Shown: positions 25,707-34,911 of the stretch, in pieces
Numbering within the stretch: position 1 is the stretch's first letter
Layout of the letters: every line of letters starts with the position of its first letter
NCBI RefSeq assembly: GCF_051433165.1
Contig: NZ_JBHMFS010000015.1
Location: forward strand, 86,904 to 150,903
DNA: 64,000 bases
Origin: Falsiroseomonas sp051433165
GTDB lineage: Bacteria; Pseudomonadota; Alphaproteobacteria; Acetobacterales; Acetobacteraceae
Direction of reading: 5' to 3'
Notes under the pieces: generated by a model
Databases searched by the model: none
Told to the model about the DNA's origin: nothing
Seen by the model: the letters and a program-made list of their open reading frames with translations, nothing else
Translations under genes and position numbers: made by a program

Positions 25707-25966
25707 CCGCCGCTCATCGCCGTCATCACCAGCATCTCCGACCCCGGTCGCAGCGGGGCGTGCAGCGTGGCCGGCTCGCCATCGACGAAGATGCGGAGGT
25801 GGCGGCGGATGGCGGGGGTGGAATCGCAGATCCGGTCGGCCATGCCGGGCCAGCGCGCCTCCAGCCCCGCGATCGCCTGCGCCGCGCTGGCGGCCTCCAG
25901 CTCCATTTGCCGCGGCGCGCCGGGGAACAGGCGCGCCAGGGCGGCCGGCAGCAGCACCCGCACCAC
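25703..25966 (-). CDS. MoaD/ThiS-family ubiquitin-like protein
   Basis: 87 residues with a beta-grasp pattern and a C-terminal AMSGG ending at the di-glycine, as in MoaD and ThiS sulfur carriers that are adenylated and thiocarboxylated. No MoeB/ThiF-type activator is nearby. It is the last gene of the five-gene operon headed by an ArsR regulator and starts three bases after the BNR-repeat gene. A partnership with that protein is suggested by position only. Confidence 0.75.
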   Translation of the reverse strand: MVRVLLPAALARLFPGAPRQMELEAASAAQAIAGLEARWPGMADRICDSTPAIRRHLRIFVDGEPATLHAPLRPGSEMLVMTAMSGG

Positions 25967-25969
25967 GGC

Positions 25970-27052
25970 TCAGGCCCCCAGCACCAGAGTCTCGACGGAG
26001 GAGATGGTGGGCAGATGCCGGGCGATGCAGCGCCAGCTCTCGCCCTCATCGGCACTCGCATACAGCTCGCCGCCACTGGTGCCGAAATAGACGCCGGCGC
26101 GGTCCAGCTTATCCGTCGCCATCGCCTGGCGCAGCACGCCGAAATAGGCATCCTGCTGCGGCAGCCCGTTCCGCAGCGCCTGCCAGGTGGCGCCGCCATC
26201 GCGGGTGCGCCAGACGGCCGCCTTGCCCTCCGGCACGGTGCGCCCGGCCTGGTCGCCATTCAACGGCAGCAGGAACAGCGTGCCGGGGTCACGCGGGTGC
26301 GTCGCGGCGGGAAAGCCGAAGCTGGAAGGCAGGCCCTGCTCGATGCTGGTCCAGCTTCGCCCACCATCCGCGCTGCGGTACATGCCGCAATGGTTCTGCT
26401 GGTACAGCAGGTCGGGCTGCCCGGGCGCCATCACCAGGCAGTGCACGCATTGGCCGTGTTCCGGATAGCGCTGATCCTCCGGCGCGTAATCCTGCCGCGT
26501 GCCGCGGTTGCGTGGCGCCCAGCTTTGGCCACCATCGGCCGTGTGGAACACGCCGCCGGTCGAGATTGCCACCCAGAACTGATCAGGGTCCGCCGGATGC
26601 GGCAGCAGCCCGTGCAGGATCAGCCCGCCACCGCCCGGCTGCCATTCGGGGCGGGAGGGATGGTCGCGCAGCCCGTGCACATGGGTGAAGGTCTGGCCGC
26701 CATCGGTGCTGCGGAACAGCCCGGCGGGCTCCACCCCCGCATGCAGCACGCCATGCGCTGCGGACAGGCTCCACACCGTCTTGATCGGCGTCTCCCCGGC
26801 GTCATAGGCTAGGCCCTGGCTGGAATGCGTCCAGCTTTCGCCGAGATCGGGTGAGGTCCAGACCGCCGGCCCGAACCATTCATTGCCGCCGCCGGCATGG
26901 AGGCGACCGGTGGCGGGGTCGGCGATGATGTGGTTGACCGGCCACGTCTCGCAGAACGGCCCCCGGAGCCTCCACTCCGTGCGGGACAAGTCCGCTTCCA
27001 GGATGAAGGCGCCCTTCTTGGTGCCGACCAGCAGCAGGACACGCGCGGCCAT
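25970..27052 (-). CDS. BNR/Asp-box repeat protein (sialidase-fold)
   Basis: 360 residues with no signal peptide. It carries repeated Asp-box-like motifs (S.DGG.TW): SPDLGESWTHSS, STDGGQTFTHVH, TADGGQSWAPRN, SADGGRSWTSIE, TRDGGATWQALR and SADEGESWRCIA, implying a six-bladed propeller. Real sialidase catalysis is not evident. Its N-terminus (VLLLVGTKKGAFIL) matches a cytoplasmic BNR-repeat family often paired with a MoaD-like gene. It sits between DUF1579 and MoaD genes with three-base gaps. Function unknown. Confidence 0.78.
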   Translation of the reverse strand: MAARVLLLVGTKKGAFILEADLSRTEWRLRGPFCETWPVNHIIADPATGRLHAGGGNEWFGPAVWTSPDLGESWTHSSQGLAYDAGETPIKTVWSLSAAHGVLHAGVEPAGLFRSTDGGQTFTHVHGLRDHPSRPEWQPGGGGLILHGLLPHPADPDQFWVAISTGGVFHTADGGQSWAPRNRGTRQDYAPEDQRYPEHGQCVHCLVMAPGQPDLLYQQNHCGMYRSADGGRSWTSIEQGLPSSFGFPAATHPRDPGTLFLLPLNGDQAGRTVPEGKAAVWRTRDGGATWQALRNGLPQQDAYFGVLRQAMATDKLDRAGVYFGTSGGELYASADEGESWRCIARHLPTISSVETLVLGA

Positions 27053-27055
27053 GGC

Positions 27056-27541
27056 TCAGCCCACCCGCCGGTAGCGCGCGGTCATCACAGGGTGCCAGGC
27101 GCCATCCGCATCCTGCATGCGGGATGTCATCGTGCGCGAATACGGCGAATTCACCTCGACGATGTCCTGGTAATGCGCAATGCGACCCGGCGCGCCGAAA
27201 TCCGGCCCTTCTGCATCCAGCGTCAGCACGCGGCCTTCGGCGTCCAGCGAGCCCTCATACAGCCATATCATGGTCATCATCGAGCCGATGAAGCTGCCGA
27301 CGAAGCGCCCCTTGGCGGGGTCGTAGCCGAGGGTGATGACGGTGCGGCCGGTGCCGCCGCCCGGCATCTCGGATTCACCCTTGCCCATGACCCAGACATC
27401 GCCCAATGCCGAGACCGGCTCCCGCCCCCGCAGGGTTGTGGGGGATTGGCCGGGGGCCATGATGCATTCGGCCTCGCTGGTCCATTCACCGACCAGGCGT
27501 TGCAGCCAGCGGTGTTCCTCCGTGATGGTCATGTCCATCAT
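27056..27541 (-). CDS. DUF1579 family protein
   Basis: 161 residues. HRWLQRLVGEWTSEAEC and the FVGSFIGSMMTMIWLYEGSLD block are DUF1579 hallmarks, suggesting a lipocalin-like beta-barrel for a small ligand. GGAGG precedes ATG 27541 by seven bases. Its start overlaps the SRPBCC stop and it ends three bases before the BNR gene. DUF1579 and SRPBCC proteins frequently co-occur downstream of ArsR regulators. Confidence 0.8.
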   Translation of the reverse strand: MMDMTITEEHRWLQRLVGEWTSEAECIMAPGQSPTTLRGREPVSALGDVWVMGKGESEMPGGGTGRTVITLGYDPAKGRFVGSFIGSMMTMIWLYEGSLDAEGRVLTLDAEGPDFGAPGRIAHYQDIVEVNSPYSRTMTSRMQDADGAWHPVMTARYRRVG

Positions 27542-27990
27542 CGTGCGTCCTCCAGATGGATTGCGTGCAGGGCGATCAGGCGTTCGAAGGATTCGGTCCA
27601 GCCGCGACGATGGCGCGTGGCGGTGGCGGCATCGGCGAAGCGGTCATGCGTCAGGGTGATCTCGGTGCCGTCCTCCAGCGGACGGAAGCGCACGGTGACG
27701 CGGCTTTCGCGTTCCGGCGTGCTGGCCCAGGCCCAGGTGAAGACCAGCAGCCGCTCCGGCTCGATCTCCAGGTAGCGGCCGCCGACTTCGTGGCGCGCGC
27801 CGTTGTCTTCGATCATATGGATTCGGAAGGCGCCGTCGATGCGCGCATCGACCTCGGCCTGGTCCACGCGGGTGTGATGCGGGCCGAACCACTGGGCCAT
27901 CATCTCCGGCTTGGTCCAGGCGGCGAAGACGCGGGCCGGGGGGGCGGCGATGCGGCGCACCAGGGTCAGGCTCGGGATCGTCGTCGTCAT
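27538..27990 (-). CDS. SRPBCC (AHSA1-like) domain protein
   Basis: 150 residues of the AHSA1/START-like fold: LTLVRRIAAPPARVFAAWTKPEMMAQWFGP at the N-terminus and GWTESFERLIAL at the end are typical. These proteins have a hydrophobic ligand cavity; many are regulated by an adjacent ArsR. ATG 27990 overlaps the ArsR stop and has GGAG upstream; the longer frame lacks support. It is the second gene of the operon. Confidence 0.88.
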   Translation of the reverse strand: MTTTIPSLTLVRRIAAPPARVFAAWTKPEMMAQWFGPHHTRVDQAEVDARIDGAFRIHMIEDNGARHEVGGRYLEIEPERLLVFTWAWASTPERESRVTVRFRPLEDGTEITLTHDRFADAATATRHRRGWTESFERLIALHAIHLEDAR

Positions 27991-28328
27991 GGCGATTTCT
28001 CCAGGGCGGCGGCCAGGCGATCGAGGCTTTCGGTCCAGAAGCGCTGGTAGCGGGCGAGCCATCCCATCGCGTCCTCCATCGGCGCGGCCGTCAGCCGGCA
28101 GGCGACGGTGCGGCCGGTTTTCTGCCTGGCGATCAGGCCGGCGCCTTCCAGCACGTCCAAGTGCTTCATCACCGCCGGCAGGGACATGGACAGTGGCCGG
28201 GCCAATTCGCTGACCGAGATTCCATCCTCCACATCCAGCCTTTGCAGCAAGGCGCGGCGGGTGGGGTCGGCGAGCGCCGAGAAGATGCGGTCGAGGTCGG
28301 GGCCGGAGGGCGCGCTTTGGTTAACCAT
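27987..28328 (-). CDS. ArsR-family regulator of an SRPBCC operon
   Basis: 113-residue winged-helix protein (DLDRIFSALADPTRRALLQRL; LPAVMKHLDVLEGAGLIARQK). It lacks metal-binding cysteines in the usual ArsR places, matching the ArsR branch paired with SRPBCC proteins. ATG 28328 lies inside a GTTAAC-N6-GTTAAC repeat; an in-frame ATG at 28346 is an alternative. It overlaps the SRPBCC start by four bases and probably autoregulates the five-gene operon. Confidence 0.82.
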   Translation of the reverse strand: MVNQSAPSGPDLDRIFSALADPTRRALLQRLDVEDGISVSELARPLSMSLPAVMKHLDVLEGAGLIARQKTGRTVACRLTAAPMEDAMGWLARYQRFWTESLDRLAAALEKSP

Positions 28329-28337
28329 AGAGTTAAC
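28320..28337. promoter_or_regulatory. Palindromic operator overlapping an arsR start codon
   Basis: GTTAAC at 28320-28325 and 28332-28337, separated by six bases that contain the start codon of the regulator on the minus strand (GTTAAC-TCTATG-GTTAAC). Self-complementary hexamers flanking the initiation codon suggest direct autoregulation of this ArsR operon. Confidence 0.5.
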
Positions 28338-28420
28338 AATACGCATGCCGCGGGCATCCTGCAAGCTTGCCTGCATCACGCCAGCGGGATCACCATCGGG
28401 CCAAAGGTGGAGGATGCGGG

Positions 28421-29230
28421 ATGATCGCGAACCCGGTGCGCGACAGGTTGCGGCGCGGCGAGGCCAGCTTCGGCGTCATGGCCTTCGAATTTTTCACCCC
28501 CGGCCTGGCGCCCACCCTGGCCGCCGCGGGCGCCGAATTCGTGCTGCTGGACATGGAGCATTCGGGGCTGGGGATCGAGGGTGTGAAGGCGCAATGCGCC
28601 TTCGCCCGCGCCGCCGGCATCGTGCCGATGGTCCGCATTCCGGCCGCCCAGGCGGCGCTGGTGCCGCCGGTGCTGGATGCCGGGGCGCTCGGCATCATGA
28701 TGCCGCTGGTGGAAAGCGCGGCGCAGGCACGGGCGCTGGTCGCCGCCTGTCGCTATCGGCCGGAGGGGCATCGCGGCCTGGCGTTTTCGGTGGCGCATGA
28801 TGCCTATGCCGGCGGCGACCCTGCGGCGAAGATGGCAGCGGCCAATGCCGCGGTGCTGACCATCGCGCTGGTGGAAAGCGAGGTCGGCGTGGCGGCGGCG
28901 GCGGAGATCGCGGCGGTGCCAGGGCTGGACATGCTGTGGCTCGGCCATTTCGACCTGTCGGACAGCCTGGGCATTCCGGGCGGCTTCGCCGATCCGCGCT
29001 ACCGGCGTGCCGCGGGTGATCTGCGCGCCGCGGCGCAGGCGGCGGGCAAGCCGCTGGGCTGGGTGGCGGGCGATGGCGCGGAGGCCGCGGCCGCGCTGCG
29101 CGCCGGCTTCCGCTGCCTTTGCATCGGGCATGAGGTGGTGGTGCTGCGCAACGCGCTCTCCGCCGCCTTCGCCACGGCCCGTGGGGCGGAGCCTGGGGCG
29201 GAAAGCCCGGGGGTCGGCGGGTTGCCCTGA
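28421..29230 (+). CDS. HpcH/HpaI-family aldolase
   Basis: 269-residue TIM-barrel class II aldolase. LLDMEHSGLG holds the conserved acidic/His pair, VRIPAAQAALVPPVLDAGALGIMMPLVES the phosphate/pyruvate-binding loop and metal glutamate, and WLGHFDLSDSLGIPG the later motif. Members cleave 2-keto-4-hydroxy acids to pyruvate or oxaloacetate-derived products. ATG 28421 has GGAGG upstream. It is divergent from the ArsR operon, 92 bases away. Specific substrate unknown. Confidence 0.87.
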   Translation: MIANPVRDRLRRGEASFGVMAFEFFTPGLAPTLAAAGAEFVLLDMEHSGLGIEGVKAQCAFARAAGIVPMVRIPAAQAALVPPVLDAGALGIMMPLVESAAQARALVAACRYRPEGHRGLAFSVAHDAYAGGDPAAKMAAANAAVLTIALVESEVGVAAAAEIAAVPGLDMLWLGHFDLSDSLGIPGGFADPRYRRAAGDLRAAAQAAGKPLGWVAGDGAEAAAALRAGFRCLCIGHEVVVLRNALSAAFATARGAEPGAESPGVGGLP

Positions 29231-29245
29231 CGCCGGTCATGCCCC

Positions 29246-30517
29246 TCAGCGGACCGAGAAGCCGATCGGCGCCAGCACCACCGCCTGCGCATCCGGGAAA
29301 TCCGCCGGCAGGCGGGGCAGGGGGGAAACGCGGCGGATCAGCGCCATCGCCTCATGGTCCAGCAGCACGGATCCGGTGCCACGCACCAACTGGCTCGCCA
29401 GCACCGTGCCGTCCCGGGCAATGACGAAGCGCAGGGCCGCCGTACCCTCGATGCCCTGGGCGCGGGCGGCGGGTGGGTAGCGGAGGTTGCGCTGCAGGAT
29501 GCGGACGAGGGCGGCGGCATAGGCCGGGGGCAGTTGCCGCGCGCCGGCGCCCTCGCCGGGGCTGGCTGCCGCCGCGCCCTGGCCATCGCCCGGTGGACCG
29601 GGGGAGGCAGCCGGGCCAGGCGCCGTCCCGGCCGCGGGGCCGGGATGGCCGGCGAGCGCGCTGCGGGGTGAGGCCGCGCGCGCGGCGGGGCGTTGTGGGG
29701 CCGGGGCGGGGCGGGGGGCAGGTTGCGCCTGGCGCACGGGCTGGGGTTGCGCCGCGCGCACGGGCTCCGGTGGCGCCTGGGGGGGCGGGGGCGGCAGGGG
29801 CGGCTCGGCCTGCGCTACCACCGTCTCCGCCGCCTGGGCGGCTTCGAGGCGCGGCGGCGGCGGGGCCGGCGCCTCCAGCGGTGCGGTGACCTCGGCCAGC
29901 GCGGGCGGAGGTGGCGGCGCCAGGTCGGGCAAAGCGCCGATCAGGGCCTCTGGCGGCGGCGGCGCGGCGGTGATGGGTTCCGCCAGGGCCTGCACGGGCT
30001 GAGGCGACGGCGGCTGGACGGCCGGTGGCGGCGGGGCCTGGGTGATTGGCGGCGGGGGCGGCTGTGCCGCCGGGGGCGGGGGCGGCTGTGCCGCCGGGGG
30101 TGCGGGTGGCCGCATGGCCTGGGGCGGCGGCGGCTGCACCATCTGGGCTGGCGGCGGTTGCAGCGCCGAGGTCTGCGGCGCGGGCGGGCTGGACAGGTCC
30201 GCCGGCGGCGCATCCACCGCGTTCAGGCTCTCCGTCGGCGCGGCATCCGCCACATCCTCCGGCTGCACTGCCTCGATGCTGCCGGCCGCACCACCGCCCA
30301 GGCCACTGGACAGGCTGACCTGAAGCCCGGCGCCACCGCCCGGTAGCGGCGGGTTGGCCGGGCGCATCAGCACGGCGGCGAGGCCCAGATGCAGCGCCAG
30401 CGCCACACCCCAGGCGGCGGGGTGAAGGCCGCGCCCATCCCGCAGGGGATCAGCCGAGGCTAAGGACATCAGGCCAGACCCGGGCAGTGAAGGACGGAGG
30501 CGCTGCGACAGGTCCAT
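29246..30517 (-). CDS. tonB: TonB-family energy transducer, proline-rich
   Basis: 423 residues. One N-terminal membrane anchor (about residues 34-52), a very long Pro/Gln/Ala-rich periplasmic spacer (about 80-300), then a TonB C-terminal domain (RNLRYPPAARAQGIEGTAALRFVIARDG). The length exceeds classical TonB (about 240) because of the spacer. It starts six bases after the exbD stop, and transmits proton-motive energy to outer membrane receptors. Confidence 0.85.
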   Translation of the reverse strand: MDLSQRLRPSLPGSGLMSLASADPLRDGRGLHPAAWGVALALHLGLAAVLMRPANPPLPGGGAGLQVSLSSGLGGGAAGSIEAVQPEDVADAAPTESLNAVDAPPADLSSPPAPQTSALQPPPAQMVQPPPPQAMRPPAPPAAQPPPPPAAQPPPPPITQAPPPPAVQPPSPQPVQALAEPITAAPPPPEALIGALPDLAPPPPPALAEVTAPLEAPAPPPPRLEAAQAAETVVAQAEPPLPPPPPQAPPEPVRAAQPQPVRQAQPAPRPAPAPQRPAARAASPRSALAGHPGPAAGTAPGPAASPGPPGDGQGAAAASPGEGAGARQLPPAYAAALVRILQRNLRYPPAARAQGIEGTAALRFVIARDGTVLASQLVRGTGSVLLDHEAMALIRRVSPLPRLPADFPDAQAVVLAPIGFSVR

Positions 30518-30523
30518 GGCGGT

Positions 30524-30942
30524 TCAGGGCGCCGCCTCGCCGATCAGGGAGGCACGGCCGAAGCCCGAAGCGGCCAGCGCCGCCAGCACGCGCATCACCT
30601 CGCCATAGGCCTGGTTGCGATCGGCGCGCAGGAACACCGGGCGGTCCGGCGTCTCCGCCGCCATCGGGGCGAGGGTGGCAACCAGCGTTGCCGGGTCCGT
30701 CTCGGCTTCCTCGATGAAGACGCGGCCCTGGCGATCCAGCGTCAGCACCAGCGGCTGCGTCACCTGCGGCACCGGGGCGTTGGCGGCGCGCGGCAGGTCC
30801 ACCGGCACGCCGGCCATCATCATCGGCGCCGCCACCATGAAGACGATCAGCAGCACCAGCATCACATCGACGAAGGGCGTGACGTTGATCTCGGAGAGCA
30901 TGCCCTCCTCATCCTCGCCGTGGCCTTCGAGGTTGAAGGCCA

Positions 30943-30943
<1 letters not shown>
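30524..30943 (-). CDS. exbD: Biopolymer transport protein ExbD
   Basis: 139 residues with one transmembrane helix (about 24-43). NVTPFVDVMLVLLIVFMV includes Asp26, equivalent to the proton-translocating aspartate of ExbD. The N-terminus is cytoplasmic and acidic; the C-terminal domain is periplasmic. Its ATG overlaps the exbB stop by one base. With ExbB it forms the motor that energises the adjacent TonB. Confidence 0.9.
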
Positions 30944-31602
<659 letters not shown>

Positions 31603-31610
31603 GGTTGCTC

Positions 31611-32063
31611 CTACAGCCCGAAGCGGATGCCGGCGCGGCTGGAGGGCCGCAGGCGATCGGCGCAGTCGGCCACCTCCGCGCCCGCGATGCGGCAGGCCAG
31701 CACATCATTCACCAGCAGCCGGCTGATGCGGTCGCAGGGCAGGCCGGCCAGGTCGAACAGCCGCACGGCGGTGCGGCCGGCGCCGACGGGCGCGAGTTCC
31801 ACCGCGGCGCGGCGGGCGATCTGCCCATCGGCGCCGAACACCACCAGATCCAGCCGCAGCGTGTTGATGGCGGCGGACTCCGGCGCGTCATTGGCCAGCA
31901 TCATCCAGATGCGGCAGCCCTCGGCCGGTGCCGTCACCGGCTCCAGGCGGTTCAACTCCAGCGGCAAAGCGGGCTGCGCCTGTGCCGGCAGGATCGAGGC
32001 CAGTGCCAGGATCGGCAGGACCAGGCACTTCCGCAGCAGGGGGAACGGCGGGGCGGCAGCCAT
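31611..32063 (-). CDS. Exported protein of unknown function in the ton operon
   Basis: 150 residues. Residues 1-29 form a signal peptide (cleavage near AQA-QP). The mature part holds four cysteines (GCRIWMML, LPCDRI, LACRIA, DCADRL) that could form disulfides, and has beta-rich character. GAAGGA precedes ATG 32063. It is the first gene before exbB with an eight-base gap, behind a Fur-like box, so a part in TonB-dependent uptake is plausible. I do not recognise a named family. Confidence 0.6.
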   Translation of the reverse strand: MAAAPPFPLLRKCLVLPILALASILPAQAQPALPLELNRLEPVTAPAEGCRIWMMLANDAPESAAINTLRLDLVVFGADGQIARRAAVELAPVGAGRTAVRLFDLAGLPCDRISRLLVNDVLACRIAGAEVADCADRLRPSSRAGIRFGL

Positions 32064-32101
32064 GCTTCGATATCCTTCATCAGCCCGCTGCATCGCATAT
32101 A

Positions 32102-32116
32102 TGCGAATGACTCGCA
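32102..32116. promoter_or_regulatory. Fur-box-like inverted repeat
   Basis: TGCGA-N5-TCGCA at 32102-32116 within AATGA/TCGCAATCA context, resembling high-GC Fur boxes. It lies 39 bases upstream of the exported-protein/exbB/exbD/tonB unit and 67 bases upstream of the divergent unknown gene. Iron control of both is plausible. Confidence 0.4.
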
Positions 32117-32182
32117 ATCACACTTCCATGCACGCGGCCCCGGGGCCATGCTCGGCGCGAGAAGGTGAGGGAGGCCGGGCGC

Positions 32183-32641
32183 ATGCCGGATGGGTTTCAC
32201 GACGACCGGATTCCGGGAACGACCGCGCCGGAGCGGATCCTGATGGCCGCGCTGCGCGCCGGCCCGCGGAACTGTCAGTGCATCCTGGCGCAAGCCGGCA
32301 TCCGCCCCGCCGGCGTGCTGGGATTCGAACTGCTGCTATCCGTCCTGACCCGCGCCGCGCGGCGGCCGCTGGATGTGCGCCAGGGCGAGGGCACCGCACG
32401 GAGTGGGGATGAGGCGGTGCTGCTGGAATTGGAGGCGGCGCTGCAGCGGGGCGATGCGCTGTCGGCCCTCGGCGGCTTGTCCGAGTGGCTGGAGCCGGAT
32501 GATCTGGCACCGGCGCTGCGCGGCGTGCAGATTTTCGCCCGGCATGCCGCGGCGGCGGGGCTGGTGGTGCAGGACGCGGCCAACCCATGGCCCAGCGGTT
32601 TGGCGCCTGGCCGTCTGGCCGCGCCGCACCGATCCCGCTAG
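32183..32641 (+). CDS. Unknown protein divergent from the ton operon
   Basis: 152-residue soluble protein with no signal or membrane segment. Recognisable features are a CQC pair near residue 31 (RNCQCILAQAG), an acidic helical middle (LLELEAALQRGDALSALGGL) and a basic tail. AGGGAGG eight bases before ATG 32183 supports translation. It shares the intergenic region carrying the Fur-like box. I do not recognise the family. Confidence 0.5.
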   Translation: MPDGFHDDRIPGTTAPERILMAALRAGPRNCQCILAQAGIRPAGVLGFELLLSVLTRAARRPLDVRQGEGTARSGDEAVLLELEAALQRGDALSALGGLSEWLEPDDLAPALRGVQIFARHAAAAGLVVQDAANPWPSGLAPGRLAAPHRSR

Positions 32642-32712
32642 AACCGCCGGCCGGGTCACAACCGGCCGGGCCTGAGCCAGGGCCGAGGAACGCAAGCCAG
32701 GACGCTCAAGCC

Positions 32713-34569
32713 ATGCCGCATTATCGCAGCCGCACCACCACCCATGGCCGCAACATGGCCGGCGCTCGGGGGCTGTGGCGCGCCACCGGCATGAAGGACG
32801 GCGATTTCGGCAAGCCGATCATCGCCGTGGTCAACAGCTTCACCCAGTTCGTGCCCGGCCACGTCCACCTCAAGGACCTCGGCCAGATGGTGGCGCGGGA
32901 GATCGAGGCGGCGGGCGGCGTCGCCAAGGAATTCAACACCATCGCGGTGGATGACGGCATCGCCATGGGGCATGACGGCATGCTGTACAGCCTGCCGTCC
33001 CGCGACCTGATCGCGGACAGCGTCGAGTACATGGTCAACGCGCATTGCGCGGATGCGATGGTCTGCATCTCCAACTGCGACAAGATCACGCCGGGCATGC
33101 TGATGGCGTCCATGCGCCTGAACGTGCCGACCATCTTCGTCTCCGGCGGGCCGATGGAGGCCGGCAAGGTTGTGCATCGCGGCCAGAAGCGCAGCGTCGA
33201 TCTGATCGACGCCATGATCGCCGCCGCCGATCCCACCGTGACGGATGAGGAAGTGGCCGTCATCGAACGCGCCGCCTGCCCGACCTGCGGGTCCTGCTCC
33301 GGCATGTTCACCGCCAATTCGATGAACTGCCTGACTGAGGCGCTGGGCCTGGCGCTGCCGGGCAATGGCACGGTGCTGGCCACGCATGCCGACCGCAAGC
33401 AACTGTTCCTGGCGGCCGGGCGCCGCATCGTCGAGATCACGCGGCGACATTACGAGACGGAGGATTTCTCCGTCCTGCCGCGCAACATCGCGACGCGCAC
33501 GGCCTTCGAGAATGCGATGACGCTGGATATTGCCATGGGCGGGTCCACCAACACCGTGCTGCACCTGTTGGCCGCGGCGCATGAGGGCGGCGTGGACTTC
33601 ACCATGACCGATATCGACCGCCTGTCGCGCCGCGTGCCGGTGCTGTGCAAGGTGGCCCCCTCCGTCGCCAATGTGCATGTGGAAGACGTCCACCGCGCCG
33701 GCGGTATTTTTGGGATTTTGGGCGAGCTGGACCGTGCGGGGCTGATCGACACCTCCGTCAGCCGCGTGGATGCGCCGACGCTGGCCGAGGCGTTGCAGCA
33801 ATGGGATGTGATGCAGACCGCCGATGCCAAGGTGCTGGACTTCTTCAAGGCCGCGCCGGGCGGCGTGCCGACGCAGGTGGCCTTCAGCCAGGCGGAACGC
33901 TGGGAAAGCCTGGACATGGACCGCGCCGGTGGCGTGATCCGCGCCAAGGACGATGCCTTCAGCGCCGATGGCGGCCTCGCCGTGCTGTCCGGCAACATCG
34001 CCGTCGATGGCTGCATCGTGAAGACGGCCGGCGTCGATGCCTCGATCCTGACCTTCACCGGCCCGGCGAAAGTGTTCGAAAGCCAGGACGCCGCGGTGGA
34101 CGGCATTTTGGGCGGCAAGGTGGTGGTCGGCGATGTCGTGGTGGTGCGGTATGAGGGGCCGCGCGGCGGGCCTGGGATGCAGGAGATGCTGTACCCGACC
34201 AGCTATCTGAAATCGAAGGGTCTCGGGAAGGTCTGCGCCCTGGTGACGGATGGCCGCTTCTCGGGCGGGTCCTCCGGCCTGTCCATCGGCCATTTGTCGC
34301 CGGAAGCCGCGGAGGGCGGGCCGATCGGGCTGGTCGAGGATGGCGACATCATCGAGATCGACATCCCGAACCGCCGCATCGAGCTGAAGGTGGAGGACGC
34401 CGAGATGGCGCGCCGCCGGGCCGCGATGGAAGCGAAGGGCGATGCCGCCTGGCAGCCCGCCAGCCCGCGCAAGCGCCAGGTCTCGACGGCGCTGCAGGCC
34501 TATGCGGCGATGGCGACGAGTGCCGCGCGGGGCGCGGTGCGGGATCTGGCGTCGCTGAAGCGGCGCTAG
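32713..34569 (+). CDS. ilvD: Dihydroxy-acid dehydratase
   Basis: 618-residue enzyme of isoleucine/valine (and pantothenate) synthesis that dehydrates 2,3-dihydroxy acids to 2-oxo acids using an iron-sulfur cluster. Cluster ligands are visible in CISNCDKITPGML and ACPTCGSCSGMF; the C-terminal GRFSGG-like block reads TDGRFSGGSSGLSIGH. The start at 32713 (MPHYRSRTTTHGRNMAGARG) matches the known N-terminus and length; upstream codons in the open frame belong to the previous gene region. No clear ribosome site. Confidence 0.96.
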   Translation: MPHYRSRTTTHGRNMAGARGLWRATGMKDGDFGKPIIAVVNSFTQFVPGHVHLKDLGQMVAREIEAAGGVAKEFNTIAVDDGIAMGHDGMLYSLPSRDLIADSVEYMVNAHCADAMVCISNCDKITPGMLMASMRLNVPTIFVSGGPMEAGKVVHRGQKRSVDLIDAMIAAADPTVTDEEVAVIERAACPTCGSCSGMFTANSMNCLTEALGLALPGNGTVLATHADRKQLFLAAGRRIVEITRRHYETEDFSVLPRNIATRTAFENAMTLDIAMGGSTNTVLHLLAAAHEGGVDFTMTDIDRLSRRVPVLCKVAPSVANVHVEDVHRAGGIFGILGELDRAGLIDTSVSRVDAPTLAEALQQWDVMQTADAKVLDFFKAAPGGVPTQVAFSQAERWESLDMDRAGGVIRAKDDAFSADGGLAVLSGNIAVDGCIVKTAGVDASILTFTGPAKVFESQDAAVDGILGGKVVVGDVVVVRYEGPRGGPGMQEMLYPTSYLKSKGLGKVCALVTDGRFSGGSSGLSIGHLSPEAAEGGPIGLVEDGDIIEIDIPNRRIELKVEDAEMARRRAAMEAKGDAAWQPASPRKRQVSTALQAYAAMATSAARGAVRDLASLKRR

Positions 34570-34580
34570 GAAAGGGAGGT

Positions 34581-34605
34581 CCGGCGGCGGCAATGCAGCC
34601 GCCGG
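34581..34605. terminator. Hairpin between ilvD and the convergent small gene
   Basis: CCGGCGGC (34581-34588) pairs with GCCGCCGG (34598-34605), extendable inward by GC pairs with one mismatch. It sits 11 bases after the ilvD stop and 10 bases before the end of the minus-strand gene, so it could serve both. No T run follows. Confidence 0.5.
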
Positions 34606-34615
34606 AATGCGGGTG

Positions 34616-34822
34616 TCAGCCGAGCACGCCTTGGCGCATCTGGCTTTCGCGGATGATGCGCTCATGCCCGTCGCGGCTGTTCTTTACGCGGTATTCGCGG
34701 TCCTGCGCATCATTCGGCAACTGCCGGACGACGGTGTAGGCGCCGGACGGCGCGGACCCGTCATAACGGCCCGGCATGAACTCGATGCGCTGGCCCACGG
34801 TGTAGCGGTGATGCGGAGGCAT
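34616..34822 (-). CDS. Small conserved-looking hypothetical protein
   Basis: 68 residues, basic, beginning MPPHHRYTVGQRIEFMPGRYDG and containing YTVVRQLPNDAQDREYRVKNS and HERIIRESQM, which looks like a small beta-barrel (SH3-like) fold. I recall similar short proteins in alphaproteobacteria but no assigned function. It converges on ilvD with a hairpin between. Confidence 0.6.
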   Translation of the reverse strand: MPPHHRYTVGQRIEFMPGRYDGSAPSGAYTVVRQLPNDAQDREYRVKNSRDGHERIIRESQMRQGVLG

Positions 34823-34911
34823 GTGGCGATCCTCACGGGTCGGGGCAGCCCCTGGCGTTGCGCCGAAGGGGCAGGACGACCAGGCCGCCCGCGCGCCGTG
34901 AAGTCCTTGGT

